A DNA stretch of 40,759 nt from Candidatus Promineifilum breve (lineage in GTDB: Bacteria; Chloroflexota; Anaerolineae; Promineifilales; Promineifilaceae), in NCBI RefSeq assembly GCF_900066015.1, contig NZ_LN890657.1, forward strand, positions 1 to 40,759, written 5' to 3'. The translations under genes and the position numbers were made by a program. This document shows positions 35,874-40,759 of this stretch, piece by piece (position 1 is the first letter of the stretch; every line of letters starts with the position of its first letter). The notes under the pieces were generated by a model. It searched no databases and was not told the origin of the DNA. It saw only the letters and a program-made list of their open reading frames with translations.

Positions 35874-35920
35874 TTGTTTCTAAACAATCGCTTGACAACT
35901 TAGTAACAAGCGTTTATACT
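35874..35920 (+). promoter_or_regulatory. Divergent rightward promoter with operator palindromes
   Basis: TTGACA (35892-35897), 17-bp spacer, TATACT (35915-35920), start near 35927. TTGTTT-CT-AAACAA (35874-35887) is a perfect palindrome between the two promoters, and CGCTTG/CAAGCG (35890-35895 and 35907-35912) are inverted arms across the -35 and spacer. The second repressor probably binds them. Confidence 0.8.
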
Positions 35921-35968
35921 AGGGTGTATAGAAATGACCGAATGCAAACGAAAGTAAGGACACCCGAC

Positions 35969-36547
35969 ATGCAAGCCCAGATGACCTACACCGCCCCGCC
36001 CCCGCTGCCGATGACCGCCGCCGAATGGGCCGCCCGCATCGTCGTGCGCCATCCCGCACTGGCTCAGCCCGTCCAAAAGGCGCTGGCCCTGGTCGAGGAA
36101 GGCCACGTTCACGCCCACGACCGCCGGGCCGAAGTCGTCGGCAGTGACGGCAAAAATACGTACCACCTGCGCTACATCGAAGCGACCGGCGCATGGCTTT
36201 GCACCTGCCCGGCCTTCCTCTACCGGCCGCACATGATCGGCCAGACCGCCTACTGCAAACACACCCTTGCCCGCGCCATCGCCGCCCGCGCCGACAAACA
36301 CCACCACCTCCGCGTCACCGCCATCCACCGCGAACGCAACCGCCACGCATCGAGCGACGAACCCTGGACAAAAACCCCCGTCGCCTTTTTCACCGACGGC
36401 CGCCACGAAACCAGACACGCCATCACCGACGACCAATACGACCAACTCGCCGCCATAGCCACCGACGACGACTACCACGACCACGACTACATCGCCTACA
36501 ACCAACCCATTCAATGGCACGACGTATTCAGCGAAGACCGAGCCTGA
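35969..36547 (+). CDS. SWIM-type zinc-finger protein (192 aa)
   Basis: The start ATG 35969 has AAGGA eight bases upstream, within a 42-base leader. WLCTCPAFLYRPHMIGQTAYCKHTLARAI (about 95-123) is the SWIM zinc motif CxCx(15)CxH that binds DNA or protein. The N-terminal AAEWAARIVVRHPALAQPVQKALALVEEGHVHAHD is helical. The C-terminal part is rich in His and Asp (DDDYHDHDYIAYNQPIQWHDVF), and a YHLRYIEATGAWLCTC strand leads into the finger. It is the first gene behind the second switch. Codon use is extremely C-ending, unlike the late genes, suggesting transfer. Its 5' part was duplicated at 35410. Confidence 0.82.
   Translation: MQAQMTYTAPPPLPMTAAEWAARIVVRHPALAQPVQKALALVEEGHVHAHDRRAEVVGSDGKNTYHLRYIEATGAWLCTCPAFLYRPHMIGQTAYCKHTLARAIAARADKHHHLRVTAIHRERNRHASSDEPWTKTPVAFFTDGRHETRHAITDDQYDQLAAIATDDDYHDHDYIAYNQPIQWHDVFSEDRA
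36018..36090 (+). repeat. 73-bp direct repeat, right copy
   Basis: This is the intact copy within the SWIM gene, identical to 35410-35482. Confidence 0.9.
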
Positions 36548-36548
36548 C

Positions 36549-36737
36549 ATGATCACCTACAACCCCCAATATACCCACATCGTCCACGCCGCCGAACGCA
36601 TGGCCCTCAATGGCCTACGCGCCCAACGCACCCTCGCCGACATCCTCGCCGAGGCCCGCCGACGCTGGCGACTCCCCGAACGTCAGGTAGCCGAAACCGT
36701 CATCCGCGACATCTACAACACCCATAACGCCCAATAG
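36549..36737 (+). CDS. Small helical protein (62 aa)
   Basis: The ATG lies one base after the SWIM stop. MITYNPQYTHIVHAAERMALNGLRAQRTLADILAEARRRWRLPERQVAETVIRDIYNTHNAQ is helical and basic and could be a small DNA-associated partner of the SWIM protein. No family is recognised. It shares the C-rich codon use of this island. Confidence 0.6.
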   Translation: MITYNPQYTHIVHAAERMALNGLRAQRTLADILAEARRRWRLPERQVAETVIRDIYNTHNAQ

Positions 36738-36747
36738 GAGCACAGCC

Positions 36748-36990
36748 ATGAAAACAACCAGCGTCACCGCACACTACGAACGCAAACTCAACACCGGCGA
36801 CTACAGCAGCGTAACCCTCGGCGCCTGGGCCACCGTCGAGGTGGAAGAGGGCGACAGCGAGCACGACGCCCTGGCCCACGCCATGAGCCTCTGCCGCGAG
36901 CAAGTGCGCGAATCTGCCGCGCCATTCACCAAGCGAGCCGCCATCAACACCAGCGAGCAATTCGCCGGACTCAACGTCAACGGAGCCTAA
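36748..36990 (+). CDS. Hypothetical protein (80 aa), phage replication-region type
   Basis: AGGAG lies before ATG 36748. MKTTSVTAHYERKLNTGDYSSVTLGAWATVEVEEGDSEHDALAHAMSLCREQVRESA has two long beta strands and a helix, like small proteins often found beside phage recombination or replication genes (YERKxNxGxYxSxxxxxWAxVE). The function of that group is unknown to me. It is followed by the Gp3-like gene five bases later. Confidence 0.6.
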   Translation: MKTTSVTAHYERKLNTGDYSSVTLGAWATVEVEEGDSEHDALAHAMSLCREQVRESAAPFTKRAAINTSEQFAGLNVNGA

Positions 36991-36995
36991 ACGCC

Positions 36996-38126
36996 ATGAT
37001 CAAGTCACACCAACAACAAATCGACCTACGCCTGCCCCGCATCGGCATCATCCGCAAAGGCGCGCCCAAGCCCCAGAAAGGCCCCGGCCGCGACCTCGAC
37101 TATTTCCGCCTCGACCGCGCCGATCCCGTCGTCGCCGCCGCCTGGAACGACACCCTCGGCCCCGAACCCAAATCAATCAGCGGCATCCTCCCCTACGCCG
37201 ACCCCGCCGAAAATCTGTCGATCTGGGACGAACTATGGCAAGGGCCGCGCCTCCTCTGGCGCGGCGACGGCGAACGGCTCCACATCAAACTCGACGGCAA
37301 CGCCTACGTCCGCTACGCCCCCGGCGAAGGCCCCCCCCAGCCCGCCGCCGCCGGGGAGAAAGTCGGCAAGGGCAAGGTCGCCCGCCTCTCCCGCCTGCGC
37401 CTGCTGCTCCCCCAACTCCGCATCGCCGGCATCTTCGAGATCATGTCCTCATCCGCCATCGACGCCGACGAGCTATGGTCAAACCTCATGTGGATACGCT
37501 CCACCGTCGCCACCCTACAGGCCGCGCCCGTCACCGTCTTCCGCGCCGCCCGGCAATTCAACGTTCCCCAGGCCGACGGCAAAACGATGGTTGTCACCAA
37601 ACACATGCTCCACCTCATGCTCGACGGCCGCTACCTCGACGCCCTCCTGCCCACCCAGGGCACACCCGCCCAACTGGCCCCCGTCCAGACCGCCGTCGCC
37701 CTGCCGTCCGGCCAGAGCGGACTCCTGTCCGACGACGACGAAGCGCCCGACGAAGGCGAATATGAAGATACCCCGGCCATCGACCCCGTGGCCGCATTTG
37801 TAGCCACAGCCGAAACCCTGCCCGGCGTTGAGGCCGTGAACTTCGCCAACGGCCGGCTGACCGCCTGGGTCAACTACGTCACCGCCGACAGCTATGACCC
37901 GGCTCATGGCGAATTCCTGACACAGGTGCTCGACCGCTATTGCAGCGCCGTCGCCGACAACGGCCACACCCACACAAAAGCCGACGCTGAAAAAGCCCGC
38001 GCTGACTATCAGACCGGCCTGGCCGCATTGAATGACGAGCAAGACGACCTCTTCGGCGCTGAATACGACGCCCGACAGGAGGAAGTGAAAGCGGACTTGG
38101 CGACGGCTCAGGGCAAGGCGAATTAG
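36996..38126 (+). CDS. Gp3-like recombination directionality factor family protein (376 aa)
   Basis: IDLRLPRIGIIRKGAPKPQKGPGRDLDYFRLDRADPVVAAAWNDTLGPEPKSISGILPYADPAENLSIWDELW, followed by LLWRGDGERLHIKLDG, matches the N-terminal pattern of the Gp3-like family, whose best-known member is the phiC31 gp3 directionality factor (LPxIGxIxxG...DYFRx...GxxPxxIxIxLPxxxxxxN). The middle domain RLRLLLPQLRIAGIFEIMSSSAIDADELWSNLMWI fits too. The C-terminal 100 residues are acidic and family-variable. The usual Cys cluster of the family is absent, since YAPGEGPPQP replaces it. No serine integrase is present, so it may act in replication or on an integrase supplied elsewhere. Confidence 0.7.
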   Translation: MIKSHQQQIDLRLPRIGIIRKGAPKPQKGPGRDLDYFRLDRADPVVAAAWNDTLGPEPKSISGILPYADPAENLSIWDELWQGPRLLWRGDGERLHIKLDGNAYVRYAPGEGPPQPAAAGEKVGKGKVARLSRLRLLLPQLRIAGIFEIMSSSAIDADELWSNLMWIRSTVATLQAAPVTVFRAARQFNVPQADGKTMVVTKHMLHLMLDGRYLDALLPTQGTPAQLAPVQTAVALPSGQSGLLSDDDEAPDEGEYEDTPAIDPVAAFVATAETLPGVEAVNFANGRLTAWVNYVTADSYDPAHGEFLTQVLDRYCSAVADNGHTHTKADAEKARADYQTGLAALNDEQDDLFGAEYDARQEEVKADLATAQGKAN

Positions 38127-38150
38127 TCCCATTAGACACCCGCCGGGGAG

Positions 38151-38164
38151 GTGACTAACCCGGC
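38151..38164 (+). promoter_or_regulatory. Leader element GTGACTAACCCGGC, shared with 2662-2675
   Basis: The 14-mer is identical at 2662-2675 (upstream of the pentapeptide gene) and here (upstream of the gene at 38178). Both are preceded by a purine-rich GGGG(A)G stretch and followed by GGAGG. It may be a shared translational or regulatory leader. Confidence 0.45.
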
Positions 38165-38177
38165 AAGGAGGCTTATT

Positions 38178-38462
38178 ATGACTAATAATTTCAACGACAC
38201 GCTAGACAGAATCAGACTTTCACTCGAATCAGGCGAGCGCCAATTCGGATATGGCAATGATCATGGCGACCCTCAAGAGGGCGACCGCATATTAGAGTAT
38301 GCGGCCGCTATTTTCACCCGAACCGCAACCATGAACGCCGTGTTCCAGACCGAGGTGCTGCTAGTCATTGCCAACAGTCTGGAACGAATTGCAAACGCGC
38401 TGGAAGATGACGCGGAGCGTGACGGACTGGCTCAATCAGTCGCAATCTGGGGGGCAAAATAG
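38178..38462 (+). CDS. Hypothetical protein (94 aa)
   Basis: ATG 38178 is fixed by AAGGAGG upstream; the open frame from 38151 is leader. MTNNFNDTLDRIRLSLESGERQFGYGNDHGDPQEGDRILEYAAAIFTRTATMNAVFQTEVLLVIANSLERIANALEDDAERDG is helical and acidic. The LLVIANSLERIANALE segment is a common pattern of small phage proteins that form helical bundles. No specific function is known. It is followed by two tiny membrane proteins. Confidence 0.65.
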   Translation: MTNNFNDTLDRIRLSLESGERQFGYGNDHGDPQEGDRILEYAAAIFTRTATMNAVFQTEVLLVIANSLERIANALEDDAERDGLAQSVAIWGAK

Positions 38463-38560
38463 TGAACGAATCAATTACCAACGCCGCGATAGCATTGTTT
38501 ATCTGTGCCGTCGGCTGCATAGCCGCCGCGTGGTCACTGCGAGGTGACGACCATGAGTAG
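38462..38560 (+). CDS. Tiny single-pass membrane protein (32 aa)
   Basis: GTG 38462 overlaps the previous TAG by one base. The peptide NESITNAAIALFICAVGCIAAAWSLRGDDHE has a hydrophobic helix (about 8-24) with a charged tail. Tight overlaps with neighbours and the next ribosome binding site inside its 3' end argue for a real gene in a membrane-protein operon. Function unknown. Confidence 0.6.
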   Translation: MNESITNAAIALFICAVGCIAAAWSLRGDDHE

Positions 38561-38678
38561 CATCATCCTGTCCCTGACCGTCCTGCTATGCGGCACGGTC
38601 GGATTGCTCGCCCTGCTCGCCCTGCTCTACGGGCTTACTGGTCGCGGCCGACACGCGCGACGTGCCGGATGGCAATGA
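38553..38678 (+). CDS. Tiny single-pass membrane protein (41 aa)
   Basis: ATG 38553 has GAGGTG seven bases upstream and overlaps the previous gene. SSIILSLTVLLCGTVGLLALLALLYGLTG is a hydrophobic helix of about 28 residues, followed by a basic tail GRGRHARRAGWQ, which predicts the C-terminus in the cytosol. It ends ten bases before the next gene start. Function is unknown. Confidence 0.65.
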   Translation: MSSIILSLTVLLCGTVGLLALLALLYGLTGRGRHARRAGWQ

Positions 38679-38687
38679 GGAGTGGCT

Positions 38688-39140
38688 ATGAGCGAGACGA
38701 CGTTCTATCTGATTGGCATAGCGGTGTTGTGCGCCCTGATATTTTTCAGCGCCGCCAAGACGCTGGGAGAGTTCACCTTCCTCGTGTCCATCACCCTCAT
38801 CGGCGGCGGGTATGTGGCCGTTCTTGCTCAGGCGTTTTTCGGCATCAGTGCGCTCTGGGCGGCGGTGGTGCTGACCGCGCTCGGCATGATCGTCGGGCGA
38901 TTGAGCGCCCAGCGCGACATCCCGACGGTCGAATGGAGAGCGCGCGGCTTTCACGCCACGGCAATGGCGTCCGTGTTCACGGCGCTGGCGTTCGTCACGT
39001 TCGTCACGTCGCCATTGACGCCCGGCGCGGCCTACCGCTATGTGGCTGTCGCCTACGGCCTGCTGGCCGCATGGAACTGGATAGTAGCGCTGCGCATGGC
39101 GGCGCGTGTGATGAACAACTACGACGGACGATCGAAGTAA
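38688..39140 (+). CDS. Multi-pass membrane protein (150 aa)
   Basis: ATG 38688 with GAGGAG upstream is preferred over GTG 38682. About five hydrophobic helices: FYLIGIAVLCALIFFSAA (6-23), FTFLVSITLIGGGYVAVLAQ (29-48), ALWAAVVLTALGMIVG (55-70), ATAMASVFTALAFVTFVTS (90-108) and YVAVAYGLLAAWNWIVALRM (118-137). No transporter or holin family is evident. It belongs to the membrane protein operon 38462-39140 and may alter the host envelope, for example superinfection exclusion, which is inference only. Confidence 0.65.
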   Translation: MSETTFYLIGIAVLCALIFFSAAKTLGEFTFLVSITLIGGGYVAVLAQAFFGISALWAAVVLTALGMIVGRLSAQRDIPTVEWRARGFHATAMASVFTALAFVTFVTSPLTPGAAYRYVAVAYGLLAAWNWIVALRMAARVMNNYDGRSK

Positions 39141-39287
39141 CCTACATCCCGGCGGCCGTCAAACCGCCGGATAGGGCGACGGCAGAGCGTCGTCGCATAG
39201 GGCGCATTGTAACAGTTGTGTATTGCGCATGTGCCATCCCCCGGTGATAGCGCCCCGCCGGGGGTAATGGCGAGATAGGAGAATGAT
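39141..39287. other. 147-bp non-coding gap with hairpins
   Basis: GGCGG/CCGCC forms a small stem shortly after the stop (about 39152-39169), and CCCCGG/CCGGGG another at about 39239-39263. I see no gene or convincing promoter here; GGAG upstream of 39288 belongs to the next gene. Confidence 0.5.
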
Positions 39288-39548
39288 ATGAAAAACGGAA
39301 AGACGATTTTGAGAGAGAATACGAACGGTTTCCCGCCGACCGTCGAGGTCGGCGGCGACGACCGCGCGGTTCATGTCAGTTTCGGCACGATTGTGATTAG
39401 CCTGAGCATGGCCGGAGCGTACACCATCGTAGCCACCGCCCGCGCACGCGACCAAAACGACCGCGCATTGCCAATGACCGCGCGGCTCGCAACCGACGCC
39501 CGCGCCACGGTTGAATTCAATCTGCCGTTGGAGGCCCCGGCCGCGTAG
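39288..39548 (+). CDS. Hypothetical beta-rich protein (86 aa)
   Basis: ATG 39288 is preceded by AGGAGAATGAT. The product MKNGKTILRENTNGFPPTVEVGGDDRAVHVSFGTIVISLSMAGAYTIVATARARDQNDRALPMTARLATDARATVEFNLPLEAPAA is a small alternating beta protein with a HVSFGTIVISL strand and no known family. It ends 29 bases before a terminator-like hairpin, so it appears to be transcribed alone. Confidence 0.6.
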   Translation: MKNGKTILRENTNGFPPTVEVGGDDRAVHVSFGTIVISLSMAGAYTIVATARARDQNDRALPMTARLATDARATVEFNLPLEAPAA

Positions 39549-39576
39549 GTTGGCCCCCTGACCTGAGAGAAAATGA

Positions 39577-39598
39577 CGGCCTCGCACGAACGAGGCCG
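39577..39598 (+). terminator. Hairpin between two plus-strand genes
   Basis: CGGCCTCG (39577-39584) pairs with CGAGGCCG (39591-39598) around CACGAA. The tail is not T-rich, though ATTTTAATTC lies about 28 bases farther on. Bases 39549-39655 hold only this and a ribosome binding site. Confidence 0.5.
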
Positions 39599-39655
39599 GG
39601 CGGCGAGAACAGACCGCCAAACTATTTTAATTCGGTTTGTAATAAGAGGACAAAA

Positions 39656-40567
39656 ATGAGCATATTCAACCGTAAGCAATCCAGGTACCCTGTCAGCGAC
39701 GCCCAGGCCAAAGAGCGCATGAGCCGCAACTTAAAAATGCTGGCTTATGCCGTAATTGGCGGCCTGGCCGTCATTACCGGCTTCCACGCCGTCATGATCG
39801 TTCTCTCCGAAACGGCCAGCTTCACCTTTCAGGGTCAAACCGGCCTGCTGCTGCTGGTCATGACAATTTTCAGGCTCGGCTTCCCCCTGCTCGTTGAAGC
39901 GTCGGCCGTCATTCACACCGTCGGCGCGGTAAACGGCGCGTGGAAAGGCGACCAGAAAACGTGGGGCGGTTTCATTGATGCCGTTTGGCTGCTGTTTGCC
40001 GCCGCCAACATGATCACCTTTTTCGCCATAGAGCGCGGTGCGCCTCTGGATGGCTGGCAGATCAATTGGCTGCAATATGGCCTTCCCCTGTCCGGCATCA
40101 TTGCCGGTGTGCTCGTCACGAAGATGATCCTCAGCGACCCGGCCCACAAGCGGGCCGAGGAGGAATCCGCGGCCGAAGAAGAGCGCGTCGGCACGGAGCA
40201 CCTTGCCCGGTCGCAGGTCGAAAATTCCGACGCCATGTATGCTGTCCAGATTCGCCGCGCGTGGCGTGATTACGTGAAGAAACTTGAGGCGCAGGGCTAC
40301 GACGATGATGAAATTGATTTCATGCTCGCTAACGTGCCCGAACTGCACTCAATAAACGGCCCTCAGCGCCGAGAGCCGCGCCCCGGCCTGTTTGACCGTG
40401 CCAAAGCCAAAGTCGGACTAGGTGACGGCGTAGGTAATTCTACTTATGACGCACCGCGGCAATCCACGCCGCCCGCGGCCGTACAGGCGGGGCAGGGGGA
40501 GCGGCCGAACGGCCCGCCCGCGCCGACGATTGGCCGCCGGTCGCCCGATGGTGCGCCGGATTTTTAG
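39656..40567 (+). CDS. Four-helix membrane protein with cytosolic tail (303 aa)
   Basis: AAGAGGA precedes the ATG. Membrane helices lie at about 29-51 (LAYAVIGGLAVITGFHAVMIVL), 62-82 (GLLLLVMTIFRLGFPLLVEAS), 106-123 (FIDAVWLLFAAANMITFF) and 139-158 (YGLPLSGIIAGVLVTKMIL). The rest is a charged helical cytosolic domain (EEESAAEEERVGTEHLARSQVE, IRRAWRDYVKKLEAQGYDDDEIDFML) and a Pro-rich tail. No family is recognised. As the last gene before the iteron array it could tether DNA to the membrane or carry out exclusion; both are inference. Confidence 0.65.
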   Translation: MSIFNRKQSRYPVSDAQAKERMSRNLKMLAYAVIGGLAVITGFHAVMIVLSETASFTFQGQTGLLLLVMTIFRLGFPLLVEASAVIHTVGAVNGAWKGDQKTWGGFIDAVWLLFAAANMITFFAIERGAPLDGWQINWLQYGLPLSGIIAGVLVTKMILSDPAHKRAEEESAAEEERVGTEHLARSQVENSDAMYAVQIRRAWRDYVKKLEAQGYDDDEIDFMLANVPELHSINGPQRREPRPGLFDRAKAKVGLGDGVGNSTYDAPRQSTPPAAVQAGQGERPNGPPAPTIGRRSPDGAPDF

Positions 40568-40631
40568 GAGCGGTCGCCGCCGAAGAAGCGAGACGACCGC
40601 GCGTAACCGAGCCGCGCCCGGCGGCAATGGA

Positions 40632-40759
40632 ATTGAACACTACGGTTTCACCGGGCAGCCTAAACCGTAGTGTTCAATCTGACGCACAGAGAGAAAACCG
40701 TAGTGTTCAATCAATGAACACTACGGAATTGAACACTACGGTTTCACCGGGCAGCCTAA
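40632..40759. repeat. Iteron array with 96-bp tandem units
   Basis: The 14-mer CCGTAGTGTTCAAT is at 40665-40678 and 40698-40711; the reverse complement at 40632-40645, 40713-40726 (one mismatch) and 40728-40741. Bases 40664-40759 make one 96-bp unit; the preceding 32 bases (40632-40663) repeat the end of the unit and the unit continues in bases 1-77. Bases 40568-40631 are GC-rich and show nothing else. The convergent pairs could be bound by an initiator or partition protein, or be operators of the gene at 51. Confidence 0.85.

Noticed and set aside
35900-36556. 218-residue minus-strand frame opposite the SWIM gene
   Set aside because: Val/Gly-rich product caused by C-rich codon use on the plus strand; the plus-strand protein has a real zinc motif and promoter.
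40632-40759. CRISPR-like array
   Set aside because: Units are fully repeated, including the interval between 14-mers, and copies are inverted; there are no variable spacers or Cas genes.
1-40759. tRNA genes, integrase, ParA/ParB and classical endolysin
   Set aside because: I looked for cloverleaf ends, recombinase Tyr/Ser motifs, partition ATPase motifs and lysozyme or amidase signatures and found none I can support; absence by eye is not proof.

Overview
This window is most likely the complete circular genome of a tailed bacteriophage (siphovirus, Caudoviricetes) or phage-plasmid. The first 77 bases recur at 40664-40740 inside a 96-bp tandem unit, and joining the last base to the first recreates a junction that also occurs internally. 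The host is not identifiable with confidence. Clear AGGAGG ribosome binding sites and textbook TTGACA/TATAAT promoters point to an ordinary bacterial host. High GC, a death-like domain and a pentapeptide protein with an ISxGCExH-type tail recall Chloroflexota, but that is only an impression.

Layout. Bases 1-5450 (+): small accessory genes in overlapping ATGA-coupled operons, a repressor switch (divergent promoters at about 1510-1620), a pentapeptide-repeat protein and a probably frameshifted DNA-binding protein. Bases 5535-31885 (-): one long late block. In transcription order it holds small and large terminase, portal, a MuF-type head protein interrupted by an intein, a gpG/gp10-like protein, a Com-like zinc protein, protease with nested scaffold, decoration protein and major capsid. 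Then come two glycosyltransferases, head-tail connector genes, tail tube, the tail chaperone pair with a -1 frameshift site, tape measure, distal tail, tail tip, a 1093-residue repeat protein, small virion proteins, a membrane protein with a death-like domain, a beta-helix protein and a holin-like protein. The head order resembles phage Mu, while the tail is long and without a sheath.

Bases 31892-35360: a truncated Dam-type methylase with a perfect 18-bp hairpin, then an early replication block (+) with an excisionase-like regulator, primase-polymerase, RepA-like helicase, a dense CTGTACA repeat array and an HNH protein. Bases 35382-39548 (+): a second switch with its own divergent repressor, flanked by a 73-bp exact direct repeat, then a strongly C-rich gene island (SWIM zinc protein, Gp3-like directionality factor) and small membrane proteins. 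The window closes with a membrane protein and the iteron array. No integrase, partition gene or obvious endolysin was recognised.

The most striking object is the intein in the MuF gene (26674-27645, minus strand). A 288-residue Vsr-like endonuclease with helix-turn-helix repeats is encoded on the opposite strand, covers about 89 percent of the intein, has its own ribosome binding site, and is in exact codon register with it. Both strands of the same DNA therefore appear to encode functional protein: the splicing domain on one and the homing nuclease on the other.
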